Source of the DNA: Bacteroidaceae bacterium | Lineage (GTDB): Bacteria; Bacteroidota; Bacteroidia; Bacteroidales; Bacteroidaceae | Assembly: GCA_017416705.1 (NCBI GenBank) | Contig: JAFQBG010000010.1 | Location: forward strand, 1 to 64,000 | Direction: 5' to 3' | Length of the DNA: 64,000 nucleotides | In this document: positions 25,405-34,731 of the stretch, one piece after another | Layout: each line of letters starts with the position of its first letter | Numbering within the stretch: position 1 is the stretch's first letter | Program-made: the position numbers and the translations under genes | The notes under the pieces: model-generated | The model's input: only the letters and a program-made list of their open reading frames with translations | Told to the model about the DNA's origin: nothing | Databases searched by the model: none

Positions 25405-25440
25405 AGTGCGCTTGCTTTGATTTTTCAAAGCAAGCGCACT
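25405..25440. terminator. Terminator between the membrane protein gene and tex
   Basis: Perfect 16-bp stem (AGTGCGCTTGCTTTGA and its complement) with loop TTTT. It lies at the convergent ends of both genes; the U-tract is weak on both sides. Confidence 0.75.
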
Positions 25441-25477
25441 GATTATGTGGTCGTTTGTTTCTATATTCGCAATGGCA

Positions 25478-27598
25478 TCAAAGCCCCTTCATGGATAGGC
25501 TGATACGTCGGCGTTTCAAGTCGATATCGACAACACGCACCATGACTTGTTGCCCCAGACGCACGACGTCGGACGGCGATGCTATATATTTATCGGCCAG
25601 TTGCGATATGTGTACCAAGCCATCCTGATGCACTCCGATATTCACAAATGCCCCAAACGCCGTTATATTGGACACCAAGCCCGGCAGCACCATACCCACG
25701 CGCAAATCCTCTATTTCGTGCACATTGGCATCGAACGAGAATGCTTTGGCCTGCTCACGAGGGTCGAGCCCGCGTTTATTCAGCGCATCCATTATATCTG
25801 CAAGGGTAGGCATGCCCACCGCACCCGATATATATTTTTCGAGCACAATGCCTTTGCGAACAGACGCATCGGTGATAAAATGTTCCAACGACACGCCACA
25901 CTCCTTGGCCATATTTTCCACTATGGAATACGATTCGGGGTGTACAGCCGTACTATCCAACAGTTCATCACCGCCTATGACGCGCAAGAAACCGGCAGCC
26001 TGTTCATAGGCTTTATTGCCCAAACGGGGCACTTTAAGCAAGTCCCGTCGTGTGCGGAAACTACCGTTTGCCGCACGATATTTTACAATATTTTCGGCAA
26101 GCGACGGCCCCAGCCCCGACACGTACGTAAGTATTTGTTTGGTAGCAGTATTTACATTGACGCCCACCATATTCACACAACTTTCTACAACCGTATTCAG
26201 CCGTTCTTTCAGTTTCTGCTGATCGACACTGTGTTGATACTGCCCCACCCCTATGGAACGTGGCTCTATTTTCACCAGCTCCGACAAGGGGTCGATGAGA
26301 CGACGACCAATAGAGACAGCTCCGCGCACCGTTACATCCTCGTCGGGAAATTCCTGACGCGCCACTTCGGATGCAGAATAGACCGATGCACCATCCTCGT
26401 TCACCGAAAAAATCTCGGGCGATAACGCCAAGCCACGAACAAAATTCTCTGTTTTGCGACCTGCCGTACCATTGCCAATGGCAAATGCCTCGATAGAGTA
26501 ATTGGCAACCCATTTGGCAAGCAACGATGCTGCCTTTTCCTTGTCGTTGTACGGAGCATGCGGATATATGACCGAATGAAACAGCAAATTACCTTGCGGG
26601 TCCAATATTACAACCTTGCAGCCTGTTCTGAACCCCGGGTCTATGGCAAGCACGCTCTTTTGCCCGAGCGGCGACGACAACAACAGCTGACGCAGATTTT
26701 CGGCAAACACTGCGATTGCCTCGTCGTCGGCACGTTGTTTAGCCATCGTTAGTGTCTCGTTTTCGATGGATGGAGCAAGCAGACGCTTGTAACCATCGGT
26801 TATTGCATCGAGCATATATATTGCCGAGAGCGAATTTTTGGCAAGGAATTGATTTTTCAGCAGCCCGACAGCCTCATCGGACTCCACAGCGACAGATACA
26901 CGCAAGTAGCCTTCGTCCTCGCCACGCATCATGGCCAACAGACGATGCGACGACACGCGCGACACAGGCTCGCTCCACTCATAATAATCAGAATATTTTA
27001 TTCCATCGGCCTCCTTGCCCTTGACCACCTTGGACACCAGCATGCCACGCTGCTTGAAAAGCCGTCGAATGGAATTTCGGGCACGCTCATTCTCGGAAAC
27101 GCGCTCGGCAATAATATCACACGCACCGGCTATGGCATCGTCGGCCGATGGGACATTTTCAGATACAAAACGTTGCGCCTGCCCCTTGACATCGGCAACG
27201 TTCTGACGCATTATGATTTCGGCCAAAGGCTCCAAACCGCGCTCCTTGGCAATAGTAGCGCGTGTACGACGTTTGGGACGATAGGGAAGGTATATATCTT
27301 CGAGTTCCACAGAATCGAAACAGGAGTCGATACGTTTTTTTAGTTCGGGGGTCAAAACACCCTGTTCCTCCATGGTGGCAATAATGGTTTGTTTACGTTG
27401 CGTCAATGCCTGCAATTTTTCATACATAATTTTTATATTGCCGATGGCAACCTCGTCCAAACCGCCGGTAGCCTCCTTGCGATAACGCGAAATGAAGGGT
27501 ACAGTAGCCCCATCCTCGAACAAACGCACTGTGTTTTTTACTTTGTCGGTAGCAATACCAAGTCGCTCCGAAATTATTTTTATAAGCATATATTCCAT
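25478..27598 (-). CDS. tex: Tex family transcription accessory protein (S1 RNA-binding)
   Basis: A cytoplasmic nucleic-acid-binding protein of 706 residues. Domains in order: N-terminal helical region with ATVPFISRYRKEATGGLDE, a YqgF/RuvX-like domain starting SVLAIDPGFRTGCKV, helix-hairpin-helix motifs (LGPSLAENIVKYRAANGSF), and a C-terminal S1 domain (GMVLPGLVSNITAFGAFVNI). Family members affect transcription and RNA turnover. A TATCTTAG box at 27611-27618, one base off consensus, would place the start of transcription so close that the second in-frame ATG (27589) may be the real start. Monocistronic. Confidence 0.93.
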   Translation of the reverse strand: MEYMLIKIISERLGIATDKVKNTVRLFEDGATVPFISRYRKEATGGLDEVAIGNIKIMYEKLQALTQRKQTIIATMEEQGVLTPELKKRIDSCFDSVELEDIYLPYRPKRRTRATIAKERGLEPLAEIIMRQNVADVKGQAQRFVSENVPSADDAIAGACDIIAERVSENERARNSIRRLFKQRGMLVSKVVKGKEADGIKYSDYYEWSEPVSRVSSHRLLAMMRGEDEGYLRVSVAVESDEAVGLLKNQFLAKNSLSAIYMLDAITDGYKRLLAPSIENETLTMAKQRADDEAIAVFAENLRQLLLSSPLGQKSVLAIDPGFRTGCKVVILDPQGNLLFHSVIYPHAPYNDKEKAASLLAKWVANYSIEAFAIGNGTAGRKTENFVRGLALSPEIFSVNEDGASVYSASEVARQEFPDEDVTVRGAVSIGRRLIDPLSELVKIEPRSIGVGQYQHSVDQQKLKERLNTVVESCVNMVGVNVNTATKQILTYVSGLGPSLAENIVKYRAANGSFRTRRDLLKVPRLGNKAYEQAAGFLRVIGGDELLDSTAVHPESYSIVENMAKECGVSLEHFITDASVRKGIVLEKYISGAVGMPTLADIMDALNKRGLDPREQAKAFSFDANVHEIEDLRVGMVLPGLVSNITAFGAFVNIGVHQDGLVHISQLADKYIASPSDVVRLGQQVMVRVVDIDLKRRRISLSMKGL

Positions 27599-27736
27599 TT
27601 TTATTCGGCACTAAGATAATATTTAAAATAATAAAAAATGAAGTTTGTTAACATCATTTACAAACATTTTAGGTACAAAGTGAAAATAAGAAGAAAAACT
27701 GCATGCAAATATTTTCGGCAATCCAACAATATTTAC

Positions 27737-27744
27737 TATTTTTG
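27737..27744 (+). promoter_or_regulatory. Promoter -7 box for tkt-rpiB
   Basis: TATTTTTG followed by C matches TAnnTTTG. It leaves a leader of about 75 bases before the transketolase ATG at 27828. Confidence 0.6.
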
Positions 27745-27827
27745 CAAAGAATATATGCGTATGAATGGTTTTATTCATCGCATACAAGAAAAACTAACCT
27801 TATACTACAAATAACTCCAACATCAAT

Positions 27828-29840
27828 ATGAACAGCAAGGAACTGATGAACAAAGCAGCAGACAATATACGTATTCTGACTGCGGCCATGGTAGAAAAAG
27901 CCAAGTCGGGACACCCCGGCGGTGCAATGGGCGGTGCTGATTTTATCAACGTACTTTATTCGGAATTTTTGGTTTACGACCCCGAGAACCCGCTATGGGA
28001 AGGGCGTGACCGTTTCTTCCTCGACCCCGGCCACATGTCGCCCATGTTATATTCGGTTCTTGCGTTGTCCGACAAATACACAATGGACGACCTGAAACAG
28101 CTGCGTCAATGGAAGAGCAATACCCCGGGACACCCCGAAGTGAACTTCGCACGCGGAATAGAGAACACATCGGGTCCGCTTGGACAAGGACACACATACG
28201 CAGTGGGAGCAGCAATAGCAGCAAAATTCCTTGAAGCGCGTTTGGGCAGCGAGGTAATGGGACAAACCATATACGCATTCATTTCGGACGGTGGAGTACA
28301 AGAGGAAATATCGCAAGGAGCAGGACGTATGGCAGGTTACCTGAAACTGAATAACCTCATAATGTTCTACGATGCCAACCAAATACAGCTATCGACACGT
28401 TGCGACCAAGTAATGTTCGAGGACACTGCAAAAAAATATGAAGCATGGGGTTGGAAAGTTATCACAATAGATGGTAACGACTGCGACGCCATACGTGCGG
28501 CACTGACAGAAGCAAAAGCCGAGCAAGAGCGTCCCACACTTATCATTGGCAACACCGTTATGGGCAAGGGTGCCCGTCGTGCCGACGGCAGCAGCTACGA
28601 ATTCGACTGCGGCACACATGGTGCTCCCCTTGGCGGCGACGCATATATAAACACCATAAAAAACCTTGGTGGCAACGTCGAGGACCCATTCGTATTCTTC
28701 CCCGAGGTAAAAGCCATGTACGACAAGCGTATTGCCGAACTGAAAGAAATAGTGGCAGAGCGTCGTGCCCGCAAGGCAGCATGGGCTGCTCAGAACCCCG
28801 ACTTGGCAATAAAAATGGCAGAATGGTTTGCCGGCAAGCAACCCGCAATAGACTGGGCTGCAATAGAGCAAAAAGCCGACGCCCCCACACGTAACGCATC
28901 GGCACACGTATTGGGTATCTTGGCCGAAAACTACGGCAACATGATATGCGCATCGGCCGACCTTTGCAACAGCGACAAGACCGATGGTTTCTTAAAAAAG
29001 ACACACGCTTTCACCCCCGGCGACTTCACCGGCGCATTCCTGCATGCAGGCGTATCGGAGCTCACCATGGCCTGCCTATGTATAGGTATGGCATTGCATG
29101 GCGGCGTAATAGCAGCATGTGGCACATTCTTTGTATTCAGCGACTATATGAAACCGGCCATAAGAATGGCGGCATTAATGGAACTTCCTGTCAAATTCAT
29201 TTGGTCGCACGACGCATTCCGCGTAGGCGAGGATGGCCCCACCCATGAACCGGTGGAGCAAGAGGCACAAGTGCGCTTAATGGAGAAAATCAAAAACCAC
29301 AGCGGCAAGAACTCGATGTTGGTGCTGCGTCCTGCCGACGTAAACGAAGCAACAGAGGCATGGCGTCTGGCTATGGAAAACGACAACACCCCCACCGGAC
29401 TTATATTCTCGCGTCAGAATGTAACCAACCTGCCACAAGGCACCGATTACAGTAAAATGAACAAGGGAGCATATATTATAGCCGGCAGCGACGAGGATTT
29501 CGACGTAATACTTTTGGCATCGGGTTCCGAGGTATCCACACTTGTCGAAGGAGCCAAATTGCTTAAAGCCGACGGCATAAAGACACGAATAGTATCAGTA
29601 CCATCCGAAGGACTTTTCCGTACACAGAGCAAAGAATATCAAGAAAGCATACTACCCGCAGGAGCAAAAATATTCGGACTGACAGCAGGCCTGCCCGTCA
29701 ACCTCGAAGGCTTGGTGGGAGCAAACGGCAAGGTATATGGCCTTGGCTCATTCGGTTACTCGGCTCCCTACAAAGTACTCGACGAAAAATTAGGTTTCAC
29801 AGCCCAGAACGTATATAACCAAGTAAAGGAGATGCTCTAA
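27828..29840 (+). CDS. tkt: Transketolase
   Basis: Moves two-carbon ketol units between sugar phosphates in the non-oxidative pentose phosphate pathway. The 670-residue protein has the TPP-site features KSGHPGGAMGGADF, the GHMSPMLY segment and GPLGQG, then the second TPP half FFVFSDYMKPAIRMAALM and the HDAFRVGEDGPTHEPVEQ substrate-binding motif. Its stop overlaps the rpiB start by one base (TAATG), which couples two enzymes of the same pathway. Confidence 0.97.
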   Translation: MNSKELMNKAADNIRILTAAMVEKAKSGHPGGAMGGADFINVLYSEFLVYDPENPLWEGRDRFFLDPGHMSPMLYSVLALSDKYTMDDLKQLRQWKSNTPGHPEVNFARGIENTSGPLGQGHTYAVGAAIAAKFLEARLGSEVMGQTIYAFISDGGVQEEISQGAGRMAGYLKLNNLIMFYDANQIQLSTRCDQVMFEDTAKKYEAWGWKVITIDGNDCDAIRAALTEAKAEQERPTLIIGNTVMGKGARRADGSSYEFDCGTHGAPLGGDAYINTIKNLGGNVEDPFVFFPEVKAMYDKRIAELKEIVAERRARKAAWAAQNPDLAIKMAEWFAGKQPAIDWAAIEQKADAPTRNASAHVLGILAENYGNMICASADLCNSDKTDGFLKKTHAFTPGDFTGAFLHAGVSELTMACLCIGMALHGGVIAACGTFFVFSDYMKPAIRMAALMELPVKFIWSHDAFRVGEDGPTHEPVEQEAQVRLMEKIKNHSGKNSMLVLRPADVNEATEAWRLAMENDNTPTGLIFSRQNVTNLPQGTDYSKMNKGAYIIAGSDEDFDVILLASGSEVSTLVEGAKLLKADGIKTRIVSVPSEGLFRTQSKEYQESILPAGAKIFGLTAGLPVNLEGLVGANGKVYGLGSFGYSAPYKVLDEKLGFTAQNVYNQVKEML

Positions 29841-30274
29841 TGAGAACAATAGGATTAGCAAGCGACCATGCAGGATACCCGTTGAAAGAACATATCAAAG
29901 AGTGGCTCACTGCAAACGGATACGAATATAAAGATTTTGGGACAAACAGCACCGACAGTTGCGACTATCCGCAGTTCGGGCACGCCTTGGCAACAGCTGT
30001 GGAAAACGGAGAATGTCACACAGGCATAGCTATATGCGGAACAGGAAACGGCATAAACATGTCGGTGAACCACCACCAAGGAATAAGAGGAGCACTATGC
30101 TGGATGCCCGAGATAGCCGAGTTGGCACGCCAACATAACGATGCAAACATTCTTGTGATGCCCGGTCGATTTATAGACAACGACACTGCCGAAAAATGTG
30201 TAAAAACATTCTTGGAGACAGAGTTCGAAGGGGGCAGACACCAACGAAGAATAGATGCCATCCCATGTAAATAA
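29840..30274 (+). CDS. rpiB: Ribose-5-phosphate isomerase B
   Basis: Interconverts ribose-5-phosphate and ribulose-5-phosphate. The 144-residue RpiB/LacAB-type protein has ASDHAGYPLKEHI at the start, DFGTNSTDSCDYP, the active-site Cys region AICGTGNGINMSVNHHQGIR, and LVMPGRFIDNDTA. Its translational overlap with transketolase and the terminator that follows define a two-gene pentose-phosphate operon. It also links conceptually to KdsD, which uses ribulose-5-phosphate. Confidence 0.96.
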   Translation: MRTIGLASDHAGYPLKEHIKEWLTANGYEYKDFGTNSTDSCDYPQFGHALATAVENGECHTGIAICGTGNGINMSVNHHQGIRGALCWMPEIAELARQHNDANILVMPGRFIDNDTAEKCVKTFLETEFEGGRHQRRIDAIPCK

Positions 30275-30290
30275 AATAAACAGATAACCA

Positions 30291-30324
30291 ACAAAATAGA
30301 CGAATTTAAATTCGTCTATTTTGT
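30291..30324. terminator. Terminator of tkt-rpiB
   Basis: A perfect 34-base palindrome (ACAAAATAGACGAATTT and its complement) with A-rich left and T-rich right feet. It ends only 3 bases before the first possible ATG of the MATE gene, which argues for a later start of that gene. Confidence 0.9.
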
Positions 30325-30399
30325 TATATGGGAAATGCCACACGCGTTCGCGTTACAGCGCAAGCAAAACAACCTATCGCAAAAACAAACGTAAAACCC

Positions 30400-31728
30400 A
30401 TGAGATACAAATCGCACTACGCCACCATAATGAAACTTGGCACCCCTATCATATTGGGGCAGTTAGGCAATGTCATATTAGGATTTATCGACACCATAAT
30501 GGTAGGTCATTACAGCGCCGACGCCCTGTCGGCGGCCGGGTTTGTGAACAACATATTCAATCTTGGTATATTGGCCCTCATAGGATTCAGCTATGGAGCA
30601 ACACCCGTCATTGGAGCATTCTACGGGCGCAAGGATGTCAACAACGTAGGCGCAGCATTCAAAGACAGCATTTACGCCAATACGCTGTGTGGCACATTCA
30701 TATTCCTTATATACACACTACTTTATATAAACATAGATAACTTAGGACAACCACAGGAGCTATTACCCATAATGCGTCCCTACTTTTTGACACTGCTGCT
30801 CACATTCCCTTTTATAACATTGTTCAACAGTTTCAAGCAGTTTACCGACACCGTAGCGGCAACCAAAACAGCCATGTGGGTCATACTCATAGGAAATATA
30901 TGCAATGTAATACTCAACTACCTATTTATATATGGAAAAGCAGGCCTGCCCGAGCTTGGACTGACCGGTGCCGGAATAGCCACATTGACAGCCAGAATTA
31001 TTATGACTGTTATGTTCATGGCACTTATAATGGGACAAAAAAAGTTCAAAGAATATAAGCATGGGTTTCGCATACGCACAACGCGCAAGAAAGATATCTT
31101 ACACATGTTCCGTATAGGCACACCGCTTGGGTTACAGATGGGAATGGAGACAGCGTCGTTCTCGCTGGCATCGCTGCTCATGGGATGGTTGGGAGCAACC
31201 GAGCTTGCCGCGTTCCAAGTAATGTGCATAACGGGGTCGCTCTGTTTCCTTATATATTATAGTATAGGAGCAGCCGCCTGCATACGCATGAGCCATTTTC
31301 GCGGTCGCAACGATTGGGCCAATGTAAGAAACATAGCCAATGCAAGCCTGCACATAATACTATTCACCGCCGTAGTGCTATCAATGGGAATAGCTGTTTT
31401 CCAACACGAATTGGCTGCTATATTTACAAGCGACGCCAATATACAGATAATGTTCACCACCCTGCTCATCCCCATGCTCATATACCAGATAAGCGACGGA
31501 ATACAAACAAACTATGCGAACGCTTTGCGTAGCATCGAAGTGACCAAGCCATTGGGAATATACGCATTCATTTCATATATATGCCTTGCCCTACCTGTCA
31601 GCTACATACTTGGCTTCGTTTTCGATATGGGTGCTATTGGCGTTGCAAGCGGCCTGCCTGTGGGACTGACCGTAGCAGCCATACTATACATGACACGTTT
31701 CAGGAAGGAGATTAAAAGACATTTGTAA
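30400..31728 (+). CDS. MATE family efflux transporter
   Basis: A 442-residue inner-membrane exporter with twelve hydrophobic segments in two MATE repeats. The first repeat shows MKLGTPIILGQLGNVILGFI and DTIMVGHYSADALSAAGF; the second shows FRIGTPLGLQMGMETASF. Family members expel drugs, flavins or metabolites with sodium or proton exchange; the substrate here is unknown. The start at 30400 (MRYKSHYATIMKLG) is preferred because an in-frame ATG at 30328 sits 3 bases after the upstream terminator and adds an uncharacteristic 24-residue basic extension. Confidence 0.88.
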   Translation: MRYKSHYATIMKLGTPIILGQLGNVILGFIDTIMVGHYSADALSAAGFVNNIFNLGILALIGFSYGATPVIGAFYGRKDVNNVGAAFKDSIYANTLCGTFIFLIYTLLYINIDNLGQPQELLPIMRPYFLTLLLTFPFITLFNSFKQFTDTVAATKTAMWVILIGNICNVILNYLFIYGKAGLPELGLTGAGIATLTARIIMTVMFMALIMGQKKFKEYKHGFRIRTTRKKDILHMFRIGTPLGLQMGMETASFSLASLLMGWLGATELAAFQVMCITGSLCFLIYYSIGAAACIRMSHFRGRNDWANVRNIANASLHIILFTAVVLSMGIAVFQHELAAIFTSDANIQIMFTTLLIPMLIYQISDGIQTNYANALRSIEVTKPLGIYAFISYICLALPVSYILGFVFDMGAIGVASGLPVGLTVAAILYMTRFRKEIKRHL

Positions 31729-31833
31729 GCAACAAGCACCGAACAAGCCCGACGAACAGCCCTTTTCACTTACTTTATGTACAGTATTTTTTCATTTTGT
31801 GCATTTTTTATGTTAAATAGCAGATAGACAACA

Positions 31834-31861
31834 TTTGTTTTGCACAAAACGAGTACTTTTG
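31834..31861 (+). promoter_or_regulatory. Promoter for the FadL-like porin
   Basis: TTTG at 31834-31837 and TACTTTTG at 31854-31861 fit the -33/-7 pattern, with 16 bases between; a second TTTTG at 31838 is an alternative. The ATG follows at 31935. Confidence 0.6.
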
Positions 31862-31934
31862 TGCAGTTTTTAAAACAAAACATATTCAGCATAGAAAACA
31901 CACAATACATTAAGTATAACTTAAAACAATTATT

Positions 31935-33287
31935 ATGAAAAGATTATTTACAAGTATTGCATTGGTAGCAGTAGCCATGACAACATTTGCAGGCGGCTTG
32001 CTCACAAACACAAACCAGAGTGCATCATTTGTACGTAACCCCATGCGTTACGCTTCATTGGAGACCGATGCAATCTATTTCAACCCCGCAGGTTCGGCAT
32101 TTTTCAACGACGGTTGGTCGTTCTCGGCAAACTGGCAGATGATATGGCAGGACAGAGACGTATTTGCAGGTAAAAACGGAAAGGAGTTCAAAGGTAGCGT
32201 TTATGTTCCCTGCATGCCTACATTGTTCGCTGCATACAAAACAGGCAAATGGACATTCAGTGGTTTCTTTGGTATGCCCGGCGGTGGTGGTAAAGCCGAG
32301 TTCGAGAATGGCTTACCTATATTCAACAACATGGTAAATGGCCTTTATGCATCAGGATTGGCAGGAGTAAACCCTGCGTTGGCCGGTGTAACCGGATATA
32401 ACACTACATCGACATTCACTTCGACACAATACCTATTCTCGTTGCAACTTGGTGCTGCTTACCAAATAAACGACAATTTGTCGGTATATGGTGGTATCCG
32501 CACAAACTACACATCGTTGAGCTACGAGGGCGCAATAAAAACCACATTCCCCAATGGTGCCATGTACAACACCGGTTCCGCCGAAGTTCCCATGAGTGCT
32601 ATACCCGCACTTGCACCTTATGAAGCTGCGGTTTTGGCTGCTGCCCCCAACTACACATTGGAAATGACACAAACAGGCATTGCATTTGCACCTATAATTG
32701 GTGTAGATTACAAGGTTGGCGACTTTAATTTCGGTGTAAAATATGAGTTCCGCGCTGTAAATATCATAAAGAACGATACAGATGCTTCGACATCGGACAA
32801 ATTATTAGAAAACCTACCCACATTGGCAGACGGTGTTAAATTCCGCAACGACGCTCCAGCCCTCCTTACATTGGGTGCATCGTGGGACATCACAAGCCGT
32901 CTTAAAGTTATGGGTGGTTACACATACTATTTCGACAAAGACGCAAAAATAGAATCGTTGCTTACCAAAGCAAATTCAATGAGAACACTCAGCCGCAACA
33001 CATTCGAGATACTTGGCGGTGTCGAGTACAAACTAACCGACAAATGGTTGCTTTCTACCGGTTTCCAATTCAGCGACTTCGGTGTTAACCCCAGCTATGT
33101 CAGTGACATATCATTCATTAACGACTCGTTCACGGTGGGTGCAGGTGCAAAATACAGCATCAACGAAAAATGGGATCTTAACTTCGGTGCTTGCTATGCC
33201 AACTACGCTCCCGGTACAAGCCTCAGAGGTTCATACTACAAACGTAAGACATATAACGTAGCAGTAGGCGTAGATTTCCGCCTATAA
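31935..33287 (+). CDS. OmpP1/FadL/TodX family outer-membrane transporter
   Basis: A 450-residue beta-barrel. Signal peptide residues 1-19 end at TTFAGG. The N-terminal hatch segment carries the family pattern NPMRYASLETDAIYFNPAG, related to the NPA motif of FadL hatches, and the body alternates amphipathic strands to a terminal aromatic-rich YNVAVGVDFRL, the usual signal for barrel assembly. Relatives take up long-chain fatty acids or other hydrophobic compounds; the substrate is not shown. Monocistronic, with its own promoter and terminator. Confidence 0.88.
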   Translation: MKRLFTSIALVAVAMTTFAGGLLTNTNQSASFVRNPMRYASLETDAIYFNPAGSAFFNDGWSFSANWQMIWQDRDVFAGKNGKEFKGSVYVPCMPTLFAAYKTGKWTFSGFFGMPGGGGKAEFENGLPIFNNMVNGLYASGLAGVNPALAGVTGYNTTSTFTSTQYLFSLQLGAAYQINDNLSVYGGIRTNYTSLSYEGAIKTTFPNGAMYNTGSAEVPMSAIPALAPYEAAVLAAAPNYTLEMTQTGIAFAPIIGVDYKVGDFNFGVKYEFRAVNIIKNDTDASTSDKLLENLPTLADGVKFRNDAPALLTLGASWDITSRLKVMGGYTYYFDKDAKIESLLTKANSMRTLSRNTFEILGGVEYKLTDKWLLSTGFQFSDFGVNPSYVSDISFINDSFTVGAGAKYSINEKWDLNFGACYANYAPGTSLRGSYYKRKTYNVAVGVDFRL

Positions 33288-33317
33288 TATAACAAAACAA
33301 TCTACAATATCTACAAG

Positions 33318-33352
33318 GAGCAAGGAGAATTCTAAGCGGGTTCTCCTTGCTC
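33318..33352 (+). terminator. Terminator after the FadL-like gene
   Basis: Twelve-bp stem GAGCAAGGAGAA (33318-33329) with its complement at 33341-33352 and an 11-base loop; the downstream U-tract is short (TCTATTTG). Confidence 0.7.
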
Positions 33353-33435
33353 TCTATTTGTGGGCAGGCATAAGGAAAATTCATACACAGGCAAAGATAT
33401 AAAACAAACTATTTTATGTATCTTAGCAGTCGATT

Positions 33436-34674
33436 ATGAACATGGAACTTTTTATAGCAAAACGACTGTTCGGAACACGCAAAAACGGGAGACGGATATC
33501 AAGACCGGCTGTGACAATAGCCCAATGGGGCGTCGCAGTGGGCATAGCAGTCATGACTATATCCTTGTGCATTGTAATAGGCTTCAAACACAACGTAAGG
33601 GACAAGATTGTGGGTTTTGGCAGCCATATACAGATACAGAACTATCAATCATCGCCGACGGGCGAGCTGCCCACCACAATGAACACCGATGACATAGCCG
33701 ATATATTTGCCACCGAGGGGGTGCAGCATGTGCAAAAATATATATACAAGCCCGGACTTATATCGGTGGGCAATGAATTCGAGGGAGTGGTTCTGAAAGG
33801 AATTGGCAGCGACTACAACAACACATTCATACAAGAACATATTGTAGAGGGCGAGCTGCCCATATTTACCGACAGCGCAGCTACGAACAAGATAGTGCTT
33901 TCGCGCCTGCTGACACAGAAACTAAGGGTGAAATTGGGCGACAAAATAGATATTTATTTCATGCAAGACGGCATAAAAGCCCGCCGCATGACGCTTGCAG
34001 CAATATACGAGACACACCTGAGCGAGATGGATGCCATGCTTGCGCTCACCGACATTTACACCATGCGACGCCTTAATGCTTGGAGCAGCGACAAAGCATC
34101 GGGGATTGAAATATCGGTAAATGAGTTCACACAGAAAGAGGATGTGCGCTATGCGCTTATTGACAAAGTCACCGAAATAGCCAACAGAAACGAGGAGACG
34201 CTGTTTATAAGAACAATAGAGGAAATGAACCCACACATGTTTGCATGGTTGGAAATACTCGACAGCACTGTATGGATTATCTTGGTATTGGTATTGGGCA
34301 TTGCCGGCTTCACAACCATATCGGGGTTGCTTATTCTTATTTTGGAAAAAACCAATATGATAGGCATACTGAAAGCTATTGGCGCAAAAAACCGCTCCAT
34401 AAGAAAAATTTTCCTATACTATGCCATGTTCATTATAGGCAGGGGAATTATATTGGGCAACGTAATAGGTATTTTACTATGCCTTATACAAGCACAGACA
34501 GGCATAGTGAAACTCGACCCCGAAATGTACTACATGCAGCATGTACCTATTGAATTCACATGGTGGCTCATACCAATGAACATACTAATGTTCATTGTAT
34601 CGATAGCAATACTTGTGATACCCTCGATGCTTATATCGCATATAGAACCCACCAAGGCAATAAAATTCGAATGA
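33436..34674 (+). CDS. LolC/LolE-type ABC transporter permease
   Basis: A 412-residue inner-membrane permease of the FtsX/MacB fold. It has one N-terminal membrane segment (about 29-50), a large periplasmic domain (about 55-270) and three C-terminal segments with the FtsX-like core VLGIAGFTTISGLLILILEK and GILKAIGAKNRSIRKIFL. The start ELFIAKRLFGTRKNGR is typical of the Bacteroidales LolE-like group, which extracts lipoproteins from the inner membrane in relatives. Its ATPase is not adjacent; the nearest ABC ATPase, at 37251-38279, is FtsE-like and lies on the opposite strand. Confidence 0.82.
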   Translation: MNMELFIAKRLFGTRKNGRRISRPAVTIAQWGVAVGIAVMTISLCIVIGFKHNVRDKIVGFGSHIQIQNYQSSPTGELPTTMNTDDIADIFATEGVQHVQKYIYKPGLISVGNEFEGVVLKGIGSDYNNTFIQEHIVEGELPIFTDSAATNKIVLSRLLTQKLRVKLGDKIDIYFMQDGIKARRMTLAAIYETHLSEMDAMLALTDIYTMRRLNAWSSDKASGIEISVNEFTQKEDVRYALIDKVTEIANRNEETLFIRTIEEMNPHMFAWLEILDSTVWIILVLVLGIAGFTTISGLLILILEKTNMIGILKAIGAKNRSIRKIFLYYAMFIIGRGIILGNVIGILLCLIQAQTGIVKLDPEMYYMQHVPIEFTWWLIPMNILMFIVSIAILVIPSMLISHIEPTKAIKFE

Positions 34675-34731
34675 GACTCCGCTGCATGAGCAAAGTCCCA
34701 TTCGGCATTAGTGTTTTAGGCCTGTATAAGT

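Noticed and set aside
25547-26425. 292-codon plus-strand frame
   Set aside because: It lies opposite the conserved Tex gene and has no family similarity.
30328-30399. Longer N-terminus for the MATE transporter
   Set aside because: That ATG is 3 bases past the rpiB terminator and adds a basic segment not typical of the family; 30400 fits better.
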